In this document: piece by piece, positions 1-5,782 of the stretch | Layout: each line of letters starts with the position of its first letter | Numbering within the stretch: position 1 is the first letter of the stretch | NCBI GenBank assembly: GCA_020056155.1 | Contig: JAGVII010000820.1 | Location: 1 to 5,782 of the forward strand | Source of the DNA: Afipia sp. | GTDB taxonomy: Bacteria; Pseudomonadota; Alphaproteobacteria; Rhizobiales; Xanthobacteraceae | DNA length: 5,782 nucleotides | Direction: 5' to 3' | The notes under the pieces: generated by a model | Told to the model about the DNA's origin: nothing | Seen by the model: the letters and a program-made list of their open reading frames with translations, nothing else | Database searches by the model: none | Made by a program: the position numbers and the translations under genes

Positions 1-57
1 GCAAGCATGGACGCGCGGCTGTTTGTCGCAAAACCCGCTATCTGCTGCTACAAATTG

Positions 58-2631
58 TCATAAGTTACGGAGCACGGTCGCCGGTTTTTGGTTAAGCGCG
101 AGTAATGTTCCGGCCAGCCCCAATCCGACCGTAACCGCAAGCGCCGCCAGGACCACAAGGGCGGCGCTGCCGGCCTGCCAGACGAAGCCCAGGGTCATCA
201 GCCGGGTCACGATCTGCCAGGCGGCGATCGATCCGGCCGCCACCCCGAACACGGCCGTGGCGAAACCGATCAGCAGGTATTCCAGGGCATAGGCGCCCAG
301 CAGCCGTGCACGGGTTGCGCCGAGGGTTTTGAGAATCACCGCGTCATAGACCCGGTGCCGGTGCCCCGCGGCGAGTGCGCCACCCAGCACCAGGATGGCC
401 GAGATCAAAGTCACCGCACTGGCGCCCCGGACCGCCAGCACGAGGTTGGTCACGACTTTCCCGATTGAATCGAGCGCCTCGCGCACCCGGACGCTGGTGA
501 CCATGGGGAAGGCGGCGGCGATGTCCTTGATGAGCCTGGCGTCGCCTGCCGCGGTTGAGCTGGCCTCGGTGAGTGTTGCGATATCGGTATGGGGGGCGCC
601 TGCGAAAGCCTTCGGCGAATACACCAGGACGAAATTGATGCCGAGGCTTTGCCAGTCCACGGTGCGCAGATTGCTGATCCTGGCGGTGATGTCGCGGCCC
701 AGCACGTTCACGGTGATGTCGTCGCCGACCTTCACGCCGAGGCCGTCGGCGATCTTCTTCTCGAGCGACACCAGCGGCGGACCACTATAGTCGGCGTCCC
801 ACCATGTGCCGTCGACGACCGTCGAGCCGCGCGGAACTTCGCCGGTATAGGTCAGGCCGCGGTCGCTTTGCAGCACCCAGGCAGAATCTACCGACGGCTT
901 GAGATCTTCGGCCCTGATACCCTTTACAGCCACGATGCGCCCGCGCAGCATGGGCACGGTTTCCACGTTTGCCGCCGGGGCGGCGCGCTTGAGGAATTCG
1001 CTGAAACGCGGCGCCTCCGCCGCTGGGATGTCGATGAAGTAGAACGACGGCGCGTGTTCGGGCAAGGCGGCCAAGAACTGCCGCCGCAGATTGCCGTCGA
1101 TCTGTGTGATCGTCACCAGCACCGCGAGGCCGAGGCCAAGCGACATCACGACCGATGGCGTCAGCGCGCCGGGGCGGTGGATATTGGCGATGGCCAGCCG
1201 CAGCATGGTGAAGCGGGCGCGCGGCAAATTTCTTGCCAGCGCCATCAGCACCGAGGCGACAGCGCGAAGCACGGCGAACACGCCGATCGATGAGGCGACG
1301 AACACGGCCGCCACGCGCTTGTCATAGGCGAGCCCGATCGCTATCGCGATCAGCAGCACGATCACCGAGCCCATCAGGACGAGATAGCGCTGGCGCGGCC
1401 AGTGAAATTCGGACGTCACGCCTTCGCGGAACAAGGCCGCCACCGGCACGTCATGAACGCGGCCGAGCGGCCATAATCCGAAGGCCAGCGCGGTCAGGAG
1501 GCCGTAGACGAATGAGAGCGCCAGTTCGCCGGCGTGAAATGTCGCTTCCACCGGAAGCGGCAGAATATTGCCGAACAGGCCAACGATGATGAAGGGCAAG
1601 GCTGCGCCGATGGCGAGCCCGATCAGTGATCCGAGGATCGCCAGCGCCATGACCTGCACGAGGTAGATTGTAAACACCTCGCGGCCTGTTGCGCCGAGCG
1701 CCTTGAAGGTCGCGATCACGTCGCGGCGCTCGTCGAGATGGCTCTTGATCGCATTGGCGACGCCGACGCCGCCAACAAGCAGGGCCGCAAGCCCCACAAG
1801 CGTGAGAAATTGCGTGAACCGCGTGATGTTGCGCTCAAGTTGCGGCGACGCGTTGCCGCGGGTGCGGACTTCCCAGCCGGCTTCCGGCAGCGCCTTCTGT
1901 GCGGCATCGATGACAGATTGCGTGGCGCGCTCGTCGCCGGAGGCTGTGCCCGGCAACTGGAGGCGATACATCCAGCGCACCAGCGTGCCCGGCTGCAGCA
2001 AGCCGGTCGCGCGCAGCGCATCTTCGCTGATCAGCAATCGTGGTCCGAGGCCGACACCGCCCGCAAGCTTGTCGGGCTCGGCCTGCACGATGGCGCGAAT
2101 TTCGAATGTCGCCTTGCCGACGGTCACGCGATCTCCGGTCTTGAGGCCGAGGCGCGCCAGCAGCACCGCGTCGGCGCCCGCGCCGAACGTGCCGTCGCGC
2201 CGGGCCAGCAAATCCGGGACCGGCATTGTCGGCTCAAGCGAAACGGTCCCGAGCATCGGATAGTTGCCATCGACGGCCTTCAGATCGACCAGCGCGAACT
2301 CGCCGCTCGGCGAGCGCGCCATGCCGCGCATGATCGCTGTTGCCGAAATCTTGCCGTGGGCATCGAGAAAGGCGCGCTCCTCCCTAGAGGCTTCCCGCTG
2401 GATCAGCGAGAAGGATGCGTCGCCGCCGAGTAACGTGCGCCCCTGATGGTCCAGTCCGGCACTGAGGCTTCCGGCGACCGAGCCGACGCCCGCGATCGCC
2501 ATGACCCCGAGCGCGATGCAGGCGATGAAGACATAGAATCCACGCAGCCCGCTGCGCAACTCGCGCAAGGCAAAACGGATTGCCAGCGACAGCGTGCCGC
2601 CGCGCGGTGCGGTGTCCGTGGTTGTGCTCAT
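58..2631 (-). CDS. ybbP: ABC transporter permease, FtsX/MacB superfamily, YbbP-like
   Basis: This 857-residue inner-membrane protein is the permease partner of the ATPase encoded just upstream. Hydrophobic stretches suggest about ten membrane helices, near residues 32-56, 275-297, 320-352, 370-390, 416-436, 440-466, 490-511, 730-755, 780-805 and 821-846. Large soluble, presumably periplasmic, regions lie at about 57-270 (MacB-PCD-like) and 512-728. Two FtsX domains are visible, each with a cytoplasmic K-LGAT-R motif (K310-ALGATGR and K768-TLGATRAR) just before a helix; this is where FtsX-type permeases usually contact the ATPase. The length is close to E. coli YbbP (about 800 residues). The start ATG overlaps the ATPase stop codon as ATGA, which indicates translational coupling. 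Proteins of this family do not move substrate through a central channel but are thought to transmit ATP-driven motion across the membrane. The substrate is not visible from sequence. The family call is firm; the YbbP subgroup rests on the double FtsX architecture and the ybbA/tesA neighbours. Confidence 0.93.
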   Translation of the reverse strand: MSTTTDTAPRGGTLSLAIRFALRELRSGLRGFYVFIACIALGVMAIAGVGSVAGSLSAGLDHQGRTLLGGDASFSLIQREASREERAFLDAHGKISATAIMRGMARSPSGEFALVDLKAVDGNYPMLGTVSLEPTMPVPDLLARRDGTFGAGADAVLLARLGLKTGDRVTVGKATFEIRAIVQAEPDKLAGGVGLGPRLLISEDALRATGLLQPGTLVRWMYRLQLPGTASGDERATQSVIDAAQKALPEAGWEVRTRGNASPQLERNITRFTQFLTLVGLAALLVGGVGVANAIKSHLDERRDVIATFKALGATGREVFTIYLVQVMALAILGSLIGLAIGAALPFIIVGLFGNILPLPVEATFHAGELALSFVYGLLTALAFGLWPLGRVHDVPVAALFREGVTSEFHWPRQRYLVLMGSVIVLLIAIAIGLAYDKRVAAVFVASSIGVFAVLRAVASVLMALARNLPRARFTMLRLAIANIHRPGALTPSVVMSLGLGLAVLVTITQIDGNLRRQFLAALPEHAPSFYFIDIPAAEAPRFSEFLKRAAPAANVETVPMLRGRIVAVKGIRAEDLKPSVDSAWVLQSDRGLTYTGEVPRGSTVVDGTWWDADYSGPPLVSLEKKIADGLGVKVGDDITVNVLGRDITARISNLRTVDWQSLGINFVLVYSPKAFAGAPHTDIATLTEASSTAAGDARLIKDIAAAFPMVTSVRVREALDSIGKVVTNLVLAVRGASAVTLISAILVLGGALAAGHRHRVYDAVILKTLGATRARLLGAYALEYLLIGFATAVFGVAAGSIAAWQIVTRLMTLGFVWQAGSAALVVLAALAVTVGLGLAGTLLALNQKPATVLRNL
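2628..2631 (-). promoter_or_regulatory. ATGA stop/start overlap coupling ybbA to ybbP
   Basis: Read on the minus strand, the TGA stop of the ATPase gene and the ATG of the permease gene share bases in an ATGA. The 15 bases before the ATG have only a weak GAGACGG-like match to a Shine-Dalgarno sequence, at long spacing. Re-initiation by ribosomes finishing ybbA is therefore the likely way ybbP is translated. Such overlaps are common between ATPase and permease genes that need fixed stoichiometry. Confidence 0.85.
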
Positions 2632-3374
2632 CGGGATGCCGTCTCGATCCAGTGCCGGTCGGTCGCCGGGCCGTCGATACGGCCCGAGCGCAACCGCACC
2701 ACCCGATCGCAGCGCTGTGCCAGTGCGGTGTCGTGCGTGACCAGCACGAGGGTCATGCCGCGCTCGAGGTGCTTGGCGAACAGAAGATCGACAATCTGTT
2801 TGCCGGTGGCCTCGTCGAGATTTCCGGTCGGCTCATCGGCGACGAGAATGGCGGGATCTGGCGCCATCGCGCGCGCCAGCGCGACGCGTTGCTGTTCGCC
2901 CCCCGACAGTTGCGAAGGATAGTGATGCAGCCGCTCGCCGAGTCCGACGCTGGCAAGTTCCTGCGCGGCGCGAGCATTCACATCGGCGCGGCCTGCGAGT
3001 TCGAGCGGCACCGCGACGTTCTCGAGCGCCGTCATGGTCGGGATCAGATGAAACGACTGGAACACGATGCCGACATGGCGGCCACGGAAGCGTGCAAGGC
3101 CGTCCTCGTCGAGGGCATTGAACGCGACGCCGTTGACCACCACCTCTCCACTGTCAGGACGTTCGAGCCCCGCCATCACCATCAGCAGCGTGGACTTGCC
3201 CGACCCTGAGGGGCCGATCAGGCCGACGGCTTCACCGGGCGCGACGCGCAGGCTCACATCCTTGAGGATGTGAACGCGCGCGGCACCGCTGCCCAGCGAG
3301 AGATTGACGTTTGAAATGGAAATGGTGTCCGGTTCGAGACCGGCGCGCGGCGAGGGTTCAATGAGACTGTCCAT
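2628..3374 (-). CDS. ybbA: ABC transporter ATP-binding protein, YbbA/LolD/MacB type
   Basis: This cytoplasmic nucleotide-binding subunit (248 residues from the chosen start) hydrolyses ATP to drive the YbbP-like permease. All ABC ATPase motifs are intact: Walker A GPSGSGKST (54-62), Q-loop Gln106 in VFQSFHLIPTMTALENV, signature LSGGEQQ (156-162), Walker B ILVADE (176-181), D-loop GNLD (184-187) and H-loop His214. The FHLIPTMTALENV wording is typical of the LolD/MacB/FtsE subgroup that pairs with FtsX-fold permeases. I chose the ATG at 3374 because it gives a short leader before the fold and has a GAAAGA stretch (3383-3378) upstream, although its 3-base spacing is short. An in-frame ATG at 3431 would add 19 residues (MNALKSISTAPPKPPYERT) and run into the esterase signal peptide region, with no visible ribosome binding site. 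It is the first gene of a two-gene operon, and its promoter must lie inside or beside the divergent esterase 5' end. Confidence 0.94.
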   Translation of the reverse strand: MDSLIEPSPRAGLEPDTISISNVNLSLGSGAARVHILKDVSLRVAPGEAVGLIGPSGSGKSTLLMVMAGLERPDSGEVVVNGVAFNALDEDGLARFRGRHVGIVFQSFHLIPTMTALENVAVPLELAGRADVNARAAQELASVGLGERLHHYPSQLSGGEQQRVALARAMAPDPAILVADEPTGNLDEATGKQIVDLLFAKHLERGMTLVLVTHDTALAQRCDRVVRLRSGRIDGPATDRHWIETASR

Positions 3375-3411
3375 GGTTCTTTCATATGGGGGTTTCGGCG
3401 GCGCGGTCGAG

Positions 3412-3427
3412 ATGCTCTTTAGAGCAT
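3412..3427. repeat. Perfect 7-bp inverted repeat between the ybbA and tesA starts
   Basis: ATGCTCT, a TT spacer, and AGAGCAT form a perfect inverted repeat. It begins on the preferred tesA start codon and sits 37 bases upstream of the preferred ybbA start. A symmetrical site in a tight divergent start region could bind a dimeric regulator or fold as a small mRNA hairpin over the tesA start. It could also be chance, since it falls within signal-peptide codons. No known operator consensus was matched. Confidence 0.45.
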
Positions 3428-4092
3428 TCATCGTCGCAGCAACGGGGGCAATGATGGCGATGTCGGGGCCAGCCTCGGCTCAAACGGCATCTGTCCAGTC
3501 AGATGTCAAAGATGTGAAGCCGATCAAGCTTGCCGTTCTGGGCGATTCACTGACGGCCGGTTACGGCTTGCCGGCTTCGGCGGCGTTTCCGGTGCGGTTG
3601 CAGAAAGCCCTCGCCGACAAGGGCATCGCCACCGACATTCACAACGCCGGCGTCTCCGGCGATACCACGACCGGCGGCCTGGCCCGGCTCGACTGGTCGA
3701 TCCCGCCCGGCACCGAGGCTGTGATTGTCGAACTCGGCGCCAACGACGCCCTGCGCGGCGTCGATCCGAAGGTGGCGCGCGGCGCGCTCGACGAGATTCT
3801 CAACAAGCTGAAGGCACGCAACATCGCTGTTTTGTTGTGCGGGATGTATGCGCCGCCGAACTACGGCGCGGAGTACACGGCGAGGTTCAACAGCATCTAT
3901 CCCGACCTCGCCAAAAGTCACAAAGTGCCGCTTTATCCGTTCTTTCTCGATGGCGTGGCCACCGAGGCGAAGCTGACCCAGCCTGACGGATTGCATCCGA
4001 CTGCCGCGGGTGTCGACGTCGTGGTCGATCGGATTCTGCCCACAGTGGAGGCATTTTTGAAAGATCGTGCGTTGCAGACAGCCAAGCCCTGA
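3412..4092 (+). CDS. tesA: Secreted SGNH/GDSL esterase (arylesterase / TesA-like lysophospholipase)
   Basis: This is a serine hydrolase of the SGNH family, acting on aryl esters, lysophospholipids or acyl thioesters, and predicted to be periplasmic. From the ATG at 3412 it has 226 residues and a classic signal peptide, MLFR-AFIVAATGAMMAMSG-PASA, cleaved near residue 23 or 24. The catalytic blocks are complete: block I GDSLTAGYG with nucleophile Ser46, block II SGDTTTGGL with oxyanion Gly83, block III GAND with Asn111, and block V DGLHP with Asp192 and His195. The size without leader matches the E. coli TesA class. Start choice is uncertain. In-frame ATGs at 3373 and 3361 would lengthen the n-region, and the 3361 codon has a good GAGGG at 3352-3356, four bases upstream, but both would overlap the divergent ybbA start. 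I prefer 3412 for the compact signal peptide and absence of overlap. The gene is head to head with ybbA-ybbP, as in E. coli. Exact substrate is unknown. Confidence 0.92.
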   Translation: MLFRAFIVAATGAMMAMSGPASAQTASVQSDVKDVKPIKLAVLGDSLTAGYGLPASAAFPVRLQKALADKGIATDIHNAGVSGDTTTGGLARLDWSIPPGTEAVIVELGANDALRGVDPKVARGALDEILNKLKARNIAVLLCGMYAPPNYGAEYTARFNSIYPDLAKSHKVPLYPFFLDGVATEAKLTQPDGLHPTAAGVDVVVDRILPTVEAFLKDRALQTAKP

Positions 4093-4123
4093 GGGGATTT
4101 GTTGTTGTTCCCGCGATGGTCGC

Positions 4124-4152
4124 TTCGCACTGTCATCGTGCTGCGGTAAAAA
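4124..4152 (+). promoter_or_regulatory. Weak sigma-70-type promoter candidate for thpR
   Basis: TTCGCA (4124-4129) and TAAAAA (4147-4152) are separated by exactly 17 bases. Each hexamer matches the general housekeeping consensus at four of six positions. The pair is in the 107-bp spacer between tesA and thpR, about 48 bases before the thpR start, where a promoter would be expected. A match this weak can arise by chance, and thpR might instead be read through from tesA, as no clear terminator separates them. Confidence 0.25.
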
Positions 4153-4159
4153 AGACCTC

Positions 4160-4201
4160 AGGTGATTCGTGATCCTCTTTTGCATCGAGGAGATTCGTGA
4201 T
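4160..4201 (+). repeat. Imperfect 14-bp direct repeat in the thpR leader
   Basis: AGGTGATTCGTGAT (4160-4173) recurs 28 bases later as AGGAGATTCGTGAT (4188-4201), with 13 of 14 bases identical. The second copy carries the working ribosome binding site and runs into the thpR ATG at 4200. The first copy holds a comparable AGGTGA followed by a GTG at 4169, but that frame enters an unrelated reading frame. It may be a short local duplication of the translation start region, possibly a decoy ribosome site. Confidence 0.5.
4187..4192 (+). promoter_or_regulatory. Ribosome binding site of thpR
   Basis: GAGGAG lies seven bases before the ATG at 4200, the ideal spacing and a near-perfect anti-16S match. 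It decides between the adjacent GTG (4197) and ATG (4200) codons in favour of the ATG, although both are in frame. An in-frame TGA at 4170-4172 rules out starts further upstream. Confidence 0.8.
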
Positions 4202-4736
4202 GCCGCGCTTGTTCACCGGGTTGGAAATTCCCCCGGATATCGGCCAGACGCTCTCGAGCTTACGCGGGGGCCTGCCGGGCGCCCGCTGGATCGATCCCGA
4301 AAATTATCACGTCACATTGCGTTTCATCGGCGACATCGACGGCCCCGCGGCCAATGAAATCGCTTCGACGCTGGAGCGGATCAACCGCAAGCCGTTCGAG
4401 GTCGCGCTGCAGGGCCTGTCCAGCTTCGGCGGCAAAAAACCGCGCGCTGTGGTGGCATCGGTTGTACCAAGTCGTCCGCTGATGGAGTTGCAGGCGGAGC
4501 TTGAACGGCTGATGCAGCGGTTCGGCTTCGACCCGGAGGGGCGCAAGTTTATCCCCCACGTGACGCTGGCGCGGCTGCGGGATGCATCAAATCGGGACGT
4601 GGCGGACTATCTGTCGGTGCGGGGGTACTTTCCGACCCGCAGCTTCATGGCCTCCCGGTTCGTGCTGTTCTCGTCGCGCGCGTCGGTGGGTGGCGGACCT
4701 TACGTGGTCGAAGACGCCTATGCGCTGAGCGCATAG
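4200..4736 (+). CDS. thpR: RNA 2',3'-cyclic phosphodiesterase (LigT / 2H family)
   Basis: This cytoplasmic 2H-phosphoesterase opens 2',3'-cyclic phosphate ends of RNA to 2'-phosphate, and the family can also join tRNA halves through 2'-5' bonds in vitro. The protein has 178 residues, the normal family length. Both catalytic HxTx motifs are present and spaced as expected: His37-Val-Thr-Leu (HVTLRFIG) and His120-Val-Thr-Leu (HVTLARL). The N-terminal MPRLFTGLEIP strand and the C-terminal F-LFSSR segment before GGGPYVVEDAYAL are also typical. No signal peptide or membrane helix is visible. It follows the tesA-like gene by 107 bp and precedes zapE by 61 bp on the same strand, but neither neighbour shares an obvious pathway with it. 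The biological substrate is unclear even for well-studied homologues. No truncation or missing key residue is seen. Confidence 0.94.
   Translation: MPRLFTGLEIPPDIGQTLSSLRGGLPGARWIDPENYHVTLRFIGDIDGPAANEIASTLERINRKPFEVALQGLSSFGGKKPRAVVASVVPSRPLMELQAELERLMQRFGFDPEGRKFIPHVTLARLRDASNRDVADYLSVRGYFPTRSFMASRFVLFSSRASVGGGPYVVEDAYALSA
4718..4736. repeat. Perfect 8-bp hairpin over the thpR stop codon
   Basis: CTATGCGC, a TGA loop and GCGCATAG form an uninterrupted 8-bp stem with a three-base loop. The hairpin ends exactly with the TAG stop codon of thpR. No T-run follows on the plus strand (the next bases are agagccacccctc), so it is not a classical intrinsic terminator. It could stabilise the mRNA 3' end, slow ribosomes or RNA polymerase at the gene end, or be a coincidence of the codons for AYALSA. 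Confidence 0.5.
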
Positions 4737-4797
4737 AGAGCCACCCCTCACCTTTGTAGTCTTGCATTTTCCGGCTCGTTCTGGCGGGTAGCGGGCC

Positions 4798-5782
4798 ATG
4801 AACGCTCCCACTCCCGCCTCGTTCCGTCGGCATTATCAGGCGCTGGTTGCCGCGGGCACCATCGAGGCAGATCCGGCGCAGGCCCGGACCGTCGAAGCCT
4901 TTTCCGCGCTGGAGGCGCGGCTGGCCGGTTACCGTCCCGGCCGCGGCGGCCTGCTGCAACGCCTGTTCGCCGACAAGGACGCGGTCCCGTTGCGCGGCCT
5001 TTACATTCATGGCGAGGTCGGACGCGGCAAGACCATGCTGATGGACCTGTTCTTCAGCGAGAGCGCGGTCGCGCACAAGCGCCGCGCACATTTTCACGAA
5101 TTCATGGCCGACGTTCACGAGCGGATTCACGGCTTTCGCCAGAAGATCGCCCGGCAGGAAATCGCCGACACCGATCCGGTGCGGCTGACGGCGGCGTCGA
5201 TCTTTGAGGAAGCGTGGCTGCTATGCTTCGATGAATTTCACGTCACCGACATTGCGGACGCGATGATTCTCGGCCGGCTGTTTGGCCGGCTGTTCGAACT
5301 GGGAACAGTGGTTGTCGCAACCTCGAATGTCGCGCCCGACGATCTCTACAAGGGCGGCCTCAATCGCGCGCTGTTTCTGCCGTTTGTCGCGCAGCTCAAG
5401 GAGCGGATGGAGGTGCTGCGGCTCGACGCGCGCACCGATTTCCGGATGGAGAAACTTGCGGGCATCAAGATGTGGCTGGTCCCCGCCGATGCGTCGGCCG
5501 ATGCCGCGCTCGACAAGGCCTGGACCAAACTTACCGGCGGCGCCGCCGACCGGCCGTGCGACATCACGGTCAAGGGACGCGTGCTGCACGTTCCGCATTC
5601 GGCGCACGGCGTCGCGCGATTCTCGTTTGCGGATCTGTGCGAGAAACCGCTTGGCGCCTCGGACTATCTGCGACTCGCGCACGATTATCATACGCTGATC
5701 ATCGACCGGATTCCGGCGATGAACTACGAGCATCGCAACTACGCCAAACGGTTCATCACCCTGATCGACACACTTTACGACA
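4798..5782 (+). CDS. zapE: Cell division protein ZapE, AFG1-like ATPase (3' end outside window)
   Basis: This is a P-loop ATPase of the ZapE/AFG1 family; in E. coli, ZapE binds the FtsZ ring at the membrane and affects its stability, and eukaryotic AFG1/LACE1 works in mitochondrial protein quality control. The first 328 residues are visible and still open at the edge; the family usually has about 370-400, so only the C-terminal part is missing. Walker A is GEVGRGKT (72-79), Walker B is LLCFDE (141-146) followed by FHVTDIADAMILGRLF, and the sensor-1-like strand is VVVATSN ending at Asn177. The GGLNRALFLPF and IPAMNYEHRNYAKRFITLID segments are family hallmarks. The ATG at 4798 is the most upstream start possible, because an in-frame TAG occupies 4789-4791. 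Its ribosome binding site is poor: only G-rich GGCGGG and GCGGG stretches precede it. In related alphaproteobacteria I recall malate dehydrogenase and succinyl-CoA synthetase genes downstream, which cannot be seen here. Confidence 0.95.
   Translation, partial: MNAPTPASFRRHYQALVAAGTIEADPAQARTVEAFSALEARLAGYRPGRGGLLQRLFADKDAVPLRGLYIHGEVGRGKTMLMDLFFSESAVAHKRRAHFHEFMADVHERIHGFRQKIARQEIADTDPVRLTAASIFEEAWLLCFDEFHVTDIADAMILGRLFGRLFELGTVVVATSNVAPDDLYKGGLNRALFLPFVAQLKERMEVLRLDARTDFRMEKLAGIKMWLVPADASADAALDKAWTKLTGGAADRPCDITVKGRVLHVPHSAHGVARFSFADLCEKPLGASDYLRLAHDYHTLIIDRIPAMNYEHRNYAKRFITLIDTLYD

Noticed and set aside
1..57. Search for a terminator downstream of ybbP
   Set aside because: On the minus strand I see only a four-base GCGG/CCGC pairing with a long loop and no following T-run, so no terminator can be supported before the window edge.
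589..1293. Plus-strand open frame of about 234 codons inside ybbP
   Set aside because: It is antisense to a conserved membrane protein; its His/Arg/Gln-rich translation is a typical reverse-frame artefact.
4113..4152. Possible terminator after tesA: GCGATG (4113-4118) pairing with CATCGT (4134-4139)
   Set aside because: The stem is only six pairs with one wobble and a 15-base loop, and it is followed by an A-run instead of a T-run on the plus strand. On the minus strand the T-run would precede the hairpin.
3547..4185. Long open frame on the minus strand opposite the esterase (about 212 codons)
   Set aside because: It is antisense to a gene with complete SGNH motifs. Its translation is rich in Arg, Gln and Val with no recognisable domain, as expected for shadow frames in GC-rich coding DNA.
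4169..4357. Small plus-strand frame starting at GTG 4169, after the first copy of the direct repeat
   Set aside because: It mostly overlaps thpR out of frame, and its translation has no recognisable features. The GAGGAG site instead serves the ATG at 4200.
4645..5130. Minus-strand open frame covering the thpR-zapE junction
   Set aside because: It spans the ends of two well-supported genes on the other strand, and its low-complexity, Arg/Ala-rich translation has no recognisable domain.
5221..5733. Minus-strand open frame of about 170 codons inside zapE
   Set aside because: It is fully antisense to the conserved ATPase core, and no motif was recognised in it.

Overview
The window looks like chromosomal housekeeping DNA from a GC-rich alphaproteobacterium, most likely a Bradyrhizobium/Rhodopseudomonas/Afipia-type member of the Rhizobiales. 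I infer this from strong G/C preference at third codon positions and from protein wording I recognise from that group, for example the CFDEFHVTDIADAMILGRLF stretch of ZapE. No sequence search could be run. There are five real protein genes, one of them cut by the right edge, and they fill nearly the whole window. I see no RNA genes, mobile elements, CRISPR arrays or phage genes.

Layout, left to right. Positions 1-57 lie downstream of the first gene and hold nothing I can name. Positions 58-2631 (minus) encode a large MacB/FtsX-type ABC permease (YbbP). Its start overlaps the stop of the preceding gene, the YbbA-type ATPase at 2628-3374 (minus), by an ATGA. Divergent from this pair is a secreted GDSL/SGNH esterase of the TesA/arylesterase type (about 3412-4092, plus). 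The gap between the two start codons is only about 37 bp and may be zero, depending on start choice, and it ends at a perfect 7-bp inverted repeat. A 107-bp spacer follows, with a weak promoter candidate, a small direct repeat and a strong ribosome binding site. Then come thpR (4200-4736, plus), an RNA 2',3'-cyclic phosphodiesterase of the LigT/2H family, a 61-bp spacer, and zapE (4798 to the right edge, plus), an AFG1-like cell-division ATPase lacking only its C-terminal end.

How they work together. YbbA and YbbP should form one ABC complex in the inner membrane, and the adjacent TesA-like enzyme should act in the periplasm. The same head-to-head tesA / ybbA-ybbP arrangement exists in E. coli, so a functional link (removal and hydrolysis of lipid-like or hydrophobic esters at the inner membrane) is plausible. 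thpR and zapE are co-directional with tesA but serve unrelated functions.

I did not find an undescribed biological system here. The points worth a second look are small: the compact divergent start region, the inverted repeat in it, a hairpin on the thpR stop codon, and a duplicated ribosome-binding-site/start motif before thpR.
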